Part shown: piece after piece, positions 26,632 to 35,069 of the stretch
Layout of the letters: the number at the start of each line of letters is the position of its first letter
Numbering within the stretch: the first letter of the stretch is position 1
Assembly (NCBI RefSeq): GCF_011602485.2
Contig: NZ_CP050022.2
Location: 868,001 to 932,000, forward strand
Origin: Bradyrhizobium sp. 1(2017)
GTDB taxonomy: Bacteria; Pseudomonadota; Alphaproteobacteria; Rhizobiales; Xanthobacteraceae
Length of the DNA: 64,000 bases
Direction: 5' to 3'
The notes under the pieces: model-generated
Told to the model about the DNA's origin: nothing
Seen by the model: only the letters and a program-made list of their open reading frames with translations
The model's database searches: none
Translations under genes and position numbers: made by a program

Positions 26632-26818
26632 GGTCGTTCCACTCGCTTGGAGCCGCGTAGTCCAACGCAGTGGACAGTAGCAGGGCACGTTCGGCGAGAT
26701 CAAATCCAGAAGGCTCGATCATCTGCGGTCCCTCGCTCATTCTGTCGTGAGCAGTGAGAGACGCGATGGTGGTCTATCCCCCGATCGAGAGCAACACGAA
26801 ATGCCGCTCGGCGCAGTC

Positions 26819-28414
26819 TCAGACCCGCACACGCCACAATGTGAACGCGAGCAGGAGATAGGCGGCACAGGTCCACAGCGATTGCCAGTTGGCTGGGCCT
26901 TCGTTGATTGCCACGTAAACGGCGGCCATGGAGAAAACACCGGCAAATATCGATTCCGCCAGCGGGTGGATGGTCTTGCCGGTGGGATTGAGCAGCGCCG
27001 TTGCTGCAAAGGGAACGGCCGCCATGGTGAGGGGCGCAAAAGGAAAATCGATGAATCGCGGATCGAACACGAGGCCGATCGCGGTCGCCGTGCCGATCAC
27101 GACGATTGCGATCCAGACCAGCCCGTGCACGGTCGTCAGCGGAGAGTCTGTCCGGTAGCCCTCAGGCCCCAGCAATTCCAGGAAACCGGGCGAGGGACGC
27201 CCCGACATCAGGGCGATCGCGCCGAACACCGGCGAAGCCGTTGCCGCCGCCAGGAGTGAGCCCCACAACAGCCAAAGGCCCACGCCGTAACTTTCCTCGA
27301 CCAGCCTTTGGGCCGTCACGCCAAGCAGGAGCCCGGCCGTGGTTGCGGATAGTCCGACGGCCAGCCACGCGGCCAGTCCGGCAGCGTCGGGCCTGCGCCG
27401 CCAGGTGAGCCACGCCGCGCCGAACACCAGCATTGCCAGCGCCAGCCCGCAGCCCATCTGCAATCTCCACCACGGGAAATTGCTGATCGGGATGCCGGCC
27501 GGATATTTCAGGGTGCGCTGAACCGAGTCGAACAGGCCCCAGGATCCACCGACGGTGCCCTCGATTTCACGCTTCCACGATTCATCATAGGCTTCGAACA
27601 CATTGACGCGAAATTGCTCGCGCCGTGCAAGGTCGAGGATCTCCGAGACAACCCGGGCCTGGTTGACGTGGGACGGAAGCGCCGCCTCGCGCATCCGCCC
27701 CGCGCTGGGCCAGCCGATCTCCCCGATCAGGATTTCCTTGCCCGGGAAGGCCGCCGCCACCCGGCGGCGAATCTCGCCGACGTGGGCGGCGGCAAGCTCC
27801 GCGCGGACCGGCTCGTTCTCCCAGTAGGGCAGGATGTGGATCGTGACGAAATCGACGGCGTCACGAAGTTCGCTGTTGCTCAGCCAGAACTCCCAGACAT
27901 CGGCATAGGTGACCGGAACAGAGGTCTGTGACTTGACCGCGCGAAGCGTGGCGATGAGGTCTGTGACCGTGATGTCCTTCCGCAGCAGGGTCTCGTTGCC
28001 GACCACGAGCGCGATGATGGTGTTTGGATATTCCCGGGCGAGGCGGATCGCGGTCGCTATCTGCAGCCGGTTCTTCGCCTGGTCCTTGTCGAGAAAGATA
28101 CCCTGGATGACCTTCAGCCCCGCCTCGGCCGCAAGGCCGGGGATCTGGTCGAGGCCGAGATCGGTGGCATAGGTCCGGATGCAATCGGACACTTTCGCGA
28201 GCTGCGCGAGGTCTTCCGCGATCTGTTCTCGCGTCACCTGCGTCGTCGACAACAGCGACGTCTGATGGCTGCGGAACGGGGCGTACGAAATGCATTGCAG
28301 CTTGTCGTTGGGATCGATCGGCGCGCGCACCAGATGGACAGGCGTGCCCAGCCAGATCCATACCGAGGCGATGACGCTCAGGGATATCAGGAGAAGCACA
28401 AGCGGCGTGCGCAT
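26819..28414 (-). CDS. Membrane protein with a GH17-like beta-1,3-glucanase/glucanosyltransferase domain
   Basis: About 531 residues. One N-terminal transmembrane anchor (residues about 4-23) is followed by a GH17-type TIM barrel (about 45-315) beginning CISYAPF. The acid/base Glu is in ALVVGNETLL and the nucleophile Glu in IGEIGWPSAGR. About eight transmembrane segments make up the C-terminus (about 325-531). Such architecture fits processing or transglycosylation of beta-1,3-glucan at the membrane; Bradyrhizobium makes cyclic beta-1,3/1,6-glucans, so a link is plausible. The frame extends to 28501 and the exact start is uncertain. Confidence 0.75.
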   Translation of the reverse strand: MRTPLVLLLISLSVIASVWIWLGTPVHLVRAPIDPNDKLQCISYAPFRSHQTSLLSTTQVTREQIAEDLAQLAKVSDCIRTYATDLGLDQIPGLAAEAGLKVIQGIFLDKDQAKNRLQIATAIRLAREYPNTIIALVVGNETLLRKDITVTDLIATLRAVKSQTSVPVTYADVWEFWLSNSELRDAVDFVTIHILPYWENEPVRAELAAAHVGEIRRRVAAAFPGKEILIGEIGWPSAGRMREAALPSHVNQARVVSEILDLARREQFRVNVFEAYDESWKREIEGTVGGSWGLFDSVQRTLKYPAGIPISNFPWWRLQMGCGLALAMLVFGAAWLTWRRRPDAAGLAAWLAVGLSATTAGLLLGVTAQRLVEESYGVGLWLLWGSLLAAATASPVFGAIALMSGRPSPGFLELLGPEGYRTDSPLTTVHGLVWIAIVVIGTATAIGLVFDPRFIDFPFAPLTMAAVPFAATALLNPTGKTIHPLAESIFAGVFSMAAVYVAINEGPANWQSLWTCAAYLLLAFTLWRVRV

Positions 28415-28799
28415 TGGGACTTGCCTGGTCCCGGGTTGCATCGCCGGCCCGGACGGATTGACGGCCCCTCTTGTCTGCCCACCATGCATTATTCCGGTCA
28501 CTTTCCGCTTGCTGCAATCGGACGCAGGCGTTGCCCAGACGTCAACGCCTGCCGGCCATGTGCCGGCGATTTGATGACGAGCAGGACAACAAGCTAAGGC
28601 ATGTTCCGGAGAAGCGCGAAGCGGTCTTCCGAAAAGATCGTGCGAAATCGAAAACCAGGAACGCGATGTTGCCTCGATTTCATCGCGCTTTGGAAAGATC
28701 CATCGGTCGCACCCCGGGGCGATCCCAACACCGATTTCGTCGCGACGATTGGGGCTTTGCCTCGTATTGCGATCCGCTGCGATGGTCCGGCTTGCCCCG
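28415..28799. other. Intergenic region holding a REP-like palindrome
   Basis: 385 bp between two minus-strand genes, if the GH17-like gene starts at 28414. A REP-like imperfect palindrome lies at 28599-28643. No coding sequence was recognised. Confidence 0.5.
28599..28643. repeat. REP-like imperfect palindrome
   Basis: Arms GCATGTTCCGGA and TTCCGAAAAGATCGTGC pair imperfectly around GAAGCGCGAAGCGGTC. The sequence resembles, from memory, a dispersed repeat seen between genes in many Rhizobiales. Only one copy is in this window. Confidence 0.5.
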
Positions 28800-30020
28800 T
28801 CACGCGGCGGCGCGGCCGAGATCGAGCGTTTGCCGGCGCCTCGTCGGAAAACTCAGCGCCACCGCGACCGCCGCAAGACCGATCGCGAAGGAGCCGGCGT
28901 GCAGCCATGTGTAGCGCTGGAAATTGTCGAACACGAGCCCGCCGGCCCAGGGCCCGAGCGCCATGCCGAGGCTGGCGAAGGCCGACACCGCGCCGAACAC
29001 GGTGCCCATGATGCGCGCGCCGAAGAATTCGCGGACCAGCACCGCGTAGAGCGGCATCACCCCGCCATAGGCGAGGCCGAACACCGCCGAGAGCGCGTAG
29101 AATTCGCCGAGCTGCGCCACCGCGAGATAGGTCGCGATGCACATCGCCTGCACGAGGAGCCCGCCGACCAGCACCGGCTTTGCACTGAACCGATCGGCCA
29201 GCGCGCCCAACAGCAGGCGGCCGCCGAGGCCGGAGATGCCGGCGACGCTGTAGACCGTCACCGCGGTGAGCGGGGCGATGCCGCAGACCATCGCATAGGA
29301 CACCATGTGGAAGATCGGGCCGGAATGCGCGGCGCAGCAGGCGAAGTGGGCCGCGGCGAGCGCGATGAATTGCGGTGTGCGCAGCGCCTGCGCCGCGGTC
29401 AGCTCGACCTCCGGCGCGGCGTCCGCAGTCGCAGAGCCGGAAGCTTGCGGCGCCGGACGCACCAGGAAGCAGGCGGGGATCAGCAGCGCCCAGGCGGCGA
29501 TGCCGATCACCAGCATCGCGGTGCGCCAGTCATAGGCCGTGATCAGCCAGCTCGCGGTCGGCGCGATCGTCACCGGCGAGACGCCCATGCCGGCGGAGAC
29601 CAGCGCCACCGCAAGGCTGCGGTTCTTCTCGATCCACGCGCTCGCGAGCGCCATCATCGGCGCATAGAAGCTGCCGGCGGCAACGCCGATCAGCACACCG
29701 AAGCAAAGCTGGAACTGCCACAAGGTTGCCGCCTGGCTCGCGGTGACGAGACCAAGCCCCAGCAGCACGCTTCCCGAGAGCACCACGATGCGGGTGCCGA
29801 ACCGGTCCGACAGCGCGCCCCAGAGAAACGCGGCCACGCCCATGCAGAGGAAGTCCAGCGTCGCCGCCGCAGACACGCCGGCGCGCGACCAGCCCATCGC
29901 GTCCGAGATCGGCTGCAGGAACACCGCCAGCGACAGCATCGTGCCGAACCCGACACAGGTCATCAGCGCACCCGCGGCGACAACGACCCAGCCATAATCG
30001 AAGCGTGACGGCTTGCTCAT
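28800..30020 (-). CDS. Major facilitator superfamily transporter
   Basis: A 406-residue inner-membrane carrier with about 12 transmembrane helices. The loop 2-3 MFS motif is visible as GALSDRFGTRIVVLSG, and the related loop 8-9 motif as GALADRFSAKPVLVGG. The overall pattern (VVVAAGALMTCVGFGTMLSLAVFLQP at the N-terminus, split here as start VVVAAGAL) resembles OFA-type carboxylate carriers, but no substrate can be assigned. No enzyme gene is co-transcribed. Confidence 0.87.
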   Translation of the reverse strand: MSKPSRFDYGWVVVAAGALMTCVGFGTMLSLAVFLQPISDAMGWSRAGVSAAATLDFLCMGVAAFLWGALSDRFGTRIVVLSGSVLLGLGLVTASQAATLWQFQLCFGVLIGVAAGSFYAPMMALASAWIEKNRSLAVALVSAGMGVSPVTIAPTASWLITAYDWRTAMLVIGIAAWALLIPACFLVRPAPQASGSATADAAPEVELTAAQALRTPQFIALAAAHFACCAAHSGPIFHMVSYAMVCGIAPLTAVTVYSVAGISGLGGRLLLGALADRFSAKPVLVGGLLVQAMCIATYLAVAQLGEFYALSAVFGLAYGGVMPLYAVLVREFFGARIMGTVFGAVSAFASLGMALGPWAGGLVFDNFQRYTWLHAGSFAIGLAAVAVALSFPTRRRQTLDLGRAAA

Positions 30021-30125
30021 GCGTTTCCTCGCGCTTTTGGTTTTGTTGGTGATGCGCGTTGCGGATGGTGGCCTATCTGCCGGGAGAGGGCAAGGCTGGG
30101 TGATACACGCGTAGGATCCTGCGGG

Positions 30126-31094
30126 CTATTCAATCACTTCGTCGGCGCGGGCGACGACGGTTGCAGGCAAATCGAGACCCAGGGCCTTGGCGATGCGGAG
30201 ATTGATCCTGAGGTCGAACTTGGTCGGTCGTTCGAAAGGCAGGTCGCCTGGCTTTGCGCCCCGCAGAACGCGATCCACCTGTGCAATCAAGCGCCGCGCT
30301 GCGTCTGCAAAGTCGGGGCCAAATGACATCAAGGCGCCATTGGCGACCCAGTCTGGTGAAGCAAAGATCGCAGGTTTCTTGCTCAGATTCACCAGCCTGA
30401 CGACTTCGGCCGCGTGGGCGCTGAGCACGACGTCCGGAACGAAAACAAGTCCGTCAAATCGGGCGAGCTTGTCCGGGCTCATGATCTCGCCGATATTGGC
30501 GGGATCATCGATGTTGATTGCTTCAACCTCGAAGCCGAGCTTGCGGCCGCTCTCCAGCACAGGCGTGAGACTCTGCGCACCGCTCGTCACCTTTGTCGTG
30601 ACAGTCCCGAGGCGGGCGGCCTGGGGCAGGATCTCCCGCATGAGCTCGACCCGCTTCACGGTGGTCTCTTCCGAAAAAACCGCGATGCCGGTCACGTTGC
30701 GGCCGGGACGGGCGAGGCTGTCGGCCAGTCCGGACGCGACCGGGTCAACGGCAGCAAGGGTCACGATCGGAATTGTTCGCGTTGCCTTGTAGGCCGCGAG
30801 AGCGGCAGGTGTGCTGATTGCGATGATCACGTCCACCCGGCCATCCCGGACGATCTCCTGCGCGAGTGCTGGCAGCGCGTCCGCATCTCCCGCCGCGTGA
30901 CGAAACTCGAGTCTTATCCGCCCTTCGACGTAACCAAGCTCGGCAAGCAGCCTTCTGGTTGCAGCGATCTGAGTGGGAATTTCGACGGGTCCCAGGTGGA
31001 CGACGCGCGGTGTTGCGGGGGACGGCTGGGCGCGTGCGATGAATGGCCAGCCGATTGCTCCGGTTACCAGCCCGATGAATGCGCGCCGTCTCAT
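30126..31094 (-). CDS. ABC transporter substrate-binding protein, TrpX/ABC_sub_bind family
   Basis: A 322-residue exported binding protein with an arginine-rich, possibly Tat-type signal (MRRRAFIGLVTGAIGWPFIA). Family blocks are present: RRLLAELGYVEGRIRLEFRHA, IAISTPAALAAYKATRTIPIV, and SLARPGRNVTGI. GAGG lies 7 bp before the ATG at 31094. No permease or ATPase gene is adjacent; orphan binding proteins of this type are common in Bradyrhizobium. Ligand unknown. Confidence 0.83.
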   Translation of the reverse strand: MRRRAFIGLVTGAIGWPFIARAQPSPATPRVVHLGPVEIPTQIAATRRLLAELGYVEGRIRLEFRHAAGDADALPALAQEIVRDGRVDVIIAISTPAALAAYKATRTIPIVTLAAVDPVASGLADSLARPGRNVTGIAVFSEETTVKRVELMREILPQAARLGTVTTKVTSGAQSLTPVLESGRKLGFEVEAINIDDPANIGEIMSPDKLARFDGLVFVPDVVLSAHAAEVVRLVNLSKKPAIFASPDWVANGALMSFGPDFADAARRLIAQVDRVLRGAKPGDLPFERPTKFDLRINLRIAKALGLDLPATVVARADEVIE

Positions 31095-31313
31095 CTGACC
31101 TCGCTCGAAACTGCCGTGCGATGGCCGGATCATAGCACGTTTCAAATGCTCGCGAGCCAAAATGGTCGCACGCAACGATCGCGGGCCAGACACGGAGCAA
31201 GTCATGCGGATCGCGCGTTGGGATCAGAGATCGGCAGTAGGCACTCGGTCGGCAGCTCGCAGGATGCCGGCGTCGCTTCACCGCGACTTGCTAGGGGAGA
31301 TGCCTGATGGGGC

Positions 31314-32429
31314 TTAGGACGTGCCTTGTGCCGCAGTTTCGTTGCCGCCGCCGCGTTCCCCTACCATTTGCCCCGTCCACCCGTAAGCCGAGATCAGGCC
31401 GATGTAAGCCTGGAAATCCGCGCCGGTCATATTCAGGGTGCGGCTGCACTGTTGGAGGGCTTCTTCATGTTGATGGAGATGCAAATGTGCGACGCAGAGA
31501 AGCCGTGCTGTGATGGTATCCCGCAAGACGGCCAGATTCGCGAGGTTGCCGTCGAACCGATCCGACCATATGTCGCGGGCGGTCTGGAGGTCGGTGAGAG
31601 ATACGTTGATCCGCACCCGGTCTCCGTCGCGTCTCACTGCACCCCGCACGGCCCAGCGGATGCGGAGATCCGTCCCGAGCTGCTGCAAATCGATCGTCTT
31701 CTTGTAGGTCAAGGCGGTGTCGCGTCCAACAACGAGCGTTGTGGGCGTTCGCGCGAGATCGGTCGTCAAATCTGTCGAGATCGAATCGGCAAAGGCGTCC
31801 TGCGCTGGATCGTCGTTGAGGCTGGCGAAGGGCAACACGACGAGAGAGAGACGAGGCGCGATCTCGGGCCTGACCGCCTGATGTCCTTGGATATTTTGAG
31901 CTTCCCGTTTTGCGTCGGTACGGACCATCTTCCAGACATTCCAGTATCCGACAAGGCCGCCGGCAATTGCGCCGATGGCGGCGACCGACGCCAGCACGCT
32001 GCCGACGAGCGTCAAACGGCCTCTGATGTCCTCCAGCCGGCCGGCGGATCGCCGTTCGTCAACAGCGATTGCAGAGGCAACTGGGACCGTAACCGCTGCC
32101 GCCGTTTCTGGTCCCCGATCCTCATCGTGCAAAGCGCCCACGAAACGAAAGCCCTTTCGTGGAAATGTCTTGATGAGACGTTGTTGCTGACCGGAATCAC
32201 CGATCGCGCGTCGGACGGCGTTCAGCCGGGTGGTCAGCGCCGCATCGGATACGATCCGGCCATTCCAAATCGCGTTGACGAGATCGTCCTTGCTGACGAC
32301 GCGCTCCCTGCTGCGGATCAAATATTCGAGCAGATCCAGAACTTGGGGTGCAGTGGGCACGACATCCGGGCCGCGCCGCAACTCGCGCCGCTCGGTGTCC
32401 AACGCACAGTCCTCGAAGAAATAGCGCAT
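31314..32429 (-). CDS. CadC-like winged-helix regulator with a TolB-like domain, internally shortened
   Basis: A 371-residue protein. Residues about 1-100 form an OmpR/CadC winged helix (VSKDDLVNAIWNGRIVSDAAL, then LIKTFPRKGFRFVG). One transmembrane segment lies near 130-160, then a TolB N-like domain (LSLVVLPFASLNDDPAQDAF, VRGAVRRDGDRVRIN, IWSDRFDG). Relatives continue with several TPRs. Here the text jumps from RDTITARLLCV directly to one late TPR-like fragment (AHLHLHQHEEALQQCSRTLN), so the middle seems deleted. It may still bind DNA. A dead paralogue lies upstream. Confidence 0.7.
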   Translation of the reverse strand: MRYFFEDCALDTERRELRRGPDVVPTAPQVLDLLEYLIRSRERVVSKDDLVNAIWNGRIVSDAALTTRLNAVRRAIGDSGQQQRLIKTFPRKGFRFVGALHDEDRGPETAAAVTVPVASAIAVDERRSAGRLEDIRGRLTLVGSVLASVAAIGAIAGGLVGYWNVWKMVRTDAKREAQNIQGHQAVRPEIAPRLSLVVLPFASLNDDPAQDAFADSISTDLTTDLARTPTTLVVGRDTALTYKKTIDLQQLGTDLRIRWAVRGAVRRDGDRVRINVSLTDLQTARDIWSDRFDGNLANLAVLRDTITARLLCVAHLHLHQHEEALQQCSRTLNMTGADFQAYIGLISAYGWTGQMVGERGGGNETAAQGTS

Positions 32430-32509
32430 GGCACCATTCCCCACGCCTGCCCTCTATCCTCCGAGGGCGCGGGACCAGTTACCCCGTGGACGATAAACCT
32501 TCGGTAGCA

Positions 32510-32523
32510 AAAATGTAAGCCGC
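32510..32523. promoter_or_regulatory. Conserved 14-bp box upstream of the winged-helix regulator, copy 1
   Basis: The 14 bases AAAATGTAAGCCGC lie 81 bp upstream of the regulator start at 32429. The identical box is at 33003-33016, 83 bp upstream of the start of the dead paralogue at 32920, so both position and sequence are kept. Confidence 0.5.
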
Positions 32524-32567
32524 GAATATTAGTCCACCCGGTCAGGGGGTGGCAGCGCCGCACCTGT

Positions 32568-32920
32568 TCAGAAGGCCCGCTTCGCAGAGACCCTTCCGAA
32601 CTTCCCGAACTGCTCCGACGAAACGGAAGCCCTTGAACGGAAGCCCTTGCGCGGGATCGTCTTGATCAGGCGCTGCGCTTCCCCGCAATCTCCGACTGCC
32701 GTGCGAACGCCGTTCATGCGGGTCGTAAGCGCGGCATCCGATACGATGCGCCCCTTCCAGATGGCGTTCATGAGGTCGTCCTTACTGACGACACGCTCCC
32801 TGTTGCTGATCAAATAGCCGAGAATGTCGAAGACCTGCGGCGCAACGGAAACAGCATCAGCCCGCGATGCAACTCGCGCCGATCCGTGTCGAGCACGTAA
32901 TCATCGAAGAGATAGCGCAA
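32568..32920 (-). pseudogene. Remnant of a second CadC-like winged-helix regulator
   Basis: The three-frame translation matches the N-terminal winged helix of the gene at 31314-32429: LRYLFDDYVLDTDRRELHRG, then in another frame APQVFDILGYLISNRERVVS, then LMNAIWKGRIVSDAAL. The start codon is TTG where the live copy has ATG. A one-base loss near 32860 shifts the frame. A 14-bp tandem duplication (32622-32635 and 32636-32649) shifts it again inside the PRKGFRF motif. All later domains are absent. Confidence 0.8.
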
Positions 32921-33002
32921 ATTGCCGCACTCCTGTACCAACGCTCCCTCGAATGAAGCCGTCTCTGCACCTGCCGGGCCGTAAAGTAAGGCGCCGGTCA
33001 GG

Positions 33003-33016
33003 AAAATGTAAGCCGC
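33003..33016. promoter_or_regulatory. Conserved 14-bp box upstream of the regulator remnant, copy 2
   Basis: Identical to 32510-32523 and at nearly the same distance from the start codon of its downstream gene. It also lies 83 bp before the divergent DUF1127-fusion gene at 33099, so it could serve either direction. Confidence 0.5.
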
Positions 33017-33098
33017 ACGTCAAGCGTGCCCGGCGAAGTCCTGACATCCTGCCATCGCTGAAGGTATCGCCAAGGGATATCGACAAGGGATATCGCCG

Positions 33099-34019
33099 AT
33101 GAGCACCATCCACGGCGTTGCGCCGGCGCGACGGACTGCCACACCCGCGCAGCGAGCTACCGGTCTTTTCCTGTGGGTCTGGAGTGCATGGCAGAAGCGC
33201 CGCAGTCGGCGGAGAGCCCAAGCCGCTCTCTCTGCCCTCAGCGATCGGGAGCTGATGGATCTCGGCACGACGCGTGCCGAGATTGACTACATTGCCTTGC
33301 AGCAAGGCAGTGCAAGGCCCCATCGTTCGACACGCGGGCACGTCGGCAATGCGCTTGCGATCTTGTTGCTCGTCAACTCTCTTGGCTTGATTTCCGCGGA
33401 TCGCGCCAATGCTCAATGCACTGGCAAAGATGTCCTGCGGAGGCATCTGGCAGTCAAGCCAGTTCCACCGGCCGCCGGATCGGCGATACCAGTGGGCCAC
33501 GCCGCAGAAGTTTCAGTGTGGAAGACGATCCAACTCGGCACGTTCAAGGATACTTTCGCGCTTGGCAACGCGATGAGTGCAATGGGGTGCGGCGTCGGAA
33601 ACGCCGCCGCTGAAATACTGGCTCGACCGGCCTTTACCTTGAGTCCCAAGAGGGCGGAGCTTGAGCTTGTCGCTTTGTCGGTCGCCGAGCTCGGCCTTCA
33701 AGGCGCGACAGCGTCGTTGCGGGAAATCTATGCGCGTGCACAAGAGCTCGGCTTTGCTCTCGCGCCCCCCGAAACCGCGCCCCAGCTGAGACTTCAGTAT
33801 TTGGACCAGCCCATCGGTGAGTTTCTTATCATCGCGATGCAACCTGTCCGGACGTGGTCGGGGGAATCCGTCGTCCTGACGGTGGCCAATGGCGGTGCAG
33901 GCCTCGTCCTGATCGGCCAGGACGGCCGTGAGGATACGCAGATATCTGCGATATCTCGCTTCGTGTTCGTGCGACCCGATACATCCATAGCTCCAGAGGC
34001 CGCAGCGATGCTCAGGTAG
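33099..34019 (+). CDS. DUF1127-domain fusion protein with a transmembrane segment and unknown C-terminal domain
   Basis: A 306-residue protein. Residues about 28-70 look like a DUF1127 (YjiS-like) module: WQKRRSRRRAQAALSALSDR followed by ELMDLGTTRAEIDYIAL. DUF1127 proteins are normally free-standing and about 50-90 residues. Here a membrane segment follows (about 82-103, HVGNALAILLLVNSLGLISA, then NAQCTG like a signal cleavage site) and a 200-residue C-terminal domain rich in hydrophobic helices, which I do not recognise. AAGGGA lies 8 bp upstream of the ATG, in a locally duplicated sequence. Confidence 0.7.
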   Translation: MSTIHGVAPARRTATPAQRATGLFLWVWSAWQKRRSRRRAQAALSALSDRELMDLGTTRAEIDYIALQQGSARPHRSTRGHVGNALAILLLVNSLGLISADRANAQCTGKDVLRRHLAVKPVPPAAGSAIPVGHAAEVSVWKTIQLGTFKDTFALGNAMSAMGCGVGNAAAEILARPAFTLSPKRAELELVALSVAELGLQGATASLREIYARAQELGFALAPPETAPQLRLQYLDQPIGEFLIIAMQPVRTWSGESVVLTVANGGAGLVLIGQDGREDTQISAISRFVFVRPDTSIAPEAAAMLR

Positions 34020-34063
34020 CATGCTGCGATCTCATGGTCTGGGCTCGGTCAGGGAGACAGGTG

Positions 34064-35044
34064 ATGATCACACGTCGCGACCTAATGATCGCGTCGGCGG
34101 CCTGTGGGGCGATTTCCGCCTCGTGCCGCGTGTCGCGCGCGCTGGCAAAGCCACTTTCAAAAACCGTGCACATACTGACGGGCTTCACGCCGGGATTCCA
34201 GGACGCCTTGGCGCGGCTCGTGGCCGGGCAGATGAGCAGCTATGCGGAAACCATCGTGGTCGAGAGCCGGCCGGGCGCAGGCGGTCGCATCGCGGTGGAG
34301 GCGGCGAAGAGTGCCGACGCCGACGGCTCGGCTATGCTGTTCGCGCCGCTCGGCTTCATGATGTTCTTTCCGCACGTCTACAAGACGCTGAGATACCAGC
34401 CGCGCGATTTCACGCCGGTGTCGACCGTCGCCTCGACCCCGACATTGCTGACGGTCGGTCCGATGGTGCCGGCCGAAATCAAGACGCTGGCGGATTTTGT
34501 GGCCTGGTGTCGCGCCAATCCGAAGCTCGCGACCTTTGGCACGCCGGGTGCAGGCACCACGCTGCATTTTCTCGGGACGATGCTGGGTCGCGGCGCGGGC
34601 TTCGATTTTCTTCACGTGCCCTATCAAGGCGGCGGCGCTATTCAGGATCTGGCCAAGGGCGTGATTGCGGCGGCTGTCATGCCGATCGGCAGCTCGCTCG
34701 GACTTGTCCAATCTGGAGATCTTCGCGCACTGGCGACCACCGGGCCGCGTCGCTGCCCGTTCGTTCCGGCGGTGCCGACGGTGCGGGAAGCCGGATATCC
34801 GTCGCTCGAGGACCTCACATGGTTTGCGTTCTTCGTTCCGGCGAGGACGCCGACGCAGATCGTCGAGAAGCTCAATGCCGCGATCCAGGCGGCCTTGCGG
34901 ACCGACGAGGTCAGGGCCGGCATGGCAAAGCTGGCCGTCGAGCCCGACGTGATCGCCATGGAAGACTTCGCCCGGCTGATCGCATCCGAATCCGACCGGT
35001 GGAAGACGATTGTGCAGGCAACCGGGTTCGTCCCGACCGATTGA
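34064..35044 (+). CDS. Bug-family tripartite tricarboxylate transporter receptor-like protein
   Basis: A 326-residue exported solute receptor of the Bug family. A twin-Arg-like signal (ITRRDLMIASAACGAISASC) is followed by the family block VHILTGFTPGFQDALARLVA, then VVESRPGAGGRIAVEA and GTPGAGTTLHFLGTMLGRGAG. GGGAGA lies 6 bp upstream of the ATG. No TctA/TctB genes are adjacent, so it is an orphan receptor, usual for this family. Ligand unknown (family: dicarboxylates and aromatic acids). Confidence 0.85.
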   Translation: MITRRDLMIASAACGAISASCRVSRALAKPLSKTVHILTGFTPGFQDALARLVAGQMSSYAETIVVESRPGAGGRIAVEAAKSADADGSAMLFAPLGFMMFFPHVYKTLRYQPRDFTPVSTVASTPTLLTVGPMVPAEIKTLADFVAWCRANPKLATFGTPGAGTTLHFLGTMLGRGAGFDFLHVPYQGGGAIQDLAKGVIAAAVMPIGSSLGLVQSGDLRALATTGPRRCPFVPAVPTVREAGYPSLEDLTWFAFFVPARTPTQIVEKLNAAIQAALRTDEVRAGMAKLAVEPDVIAMEDFARLIASESDRWKTIVQATGFVPTD

Positions 35045-35069
35045 GCGCGGCATTGACAGGAGGCAACAC

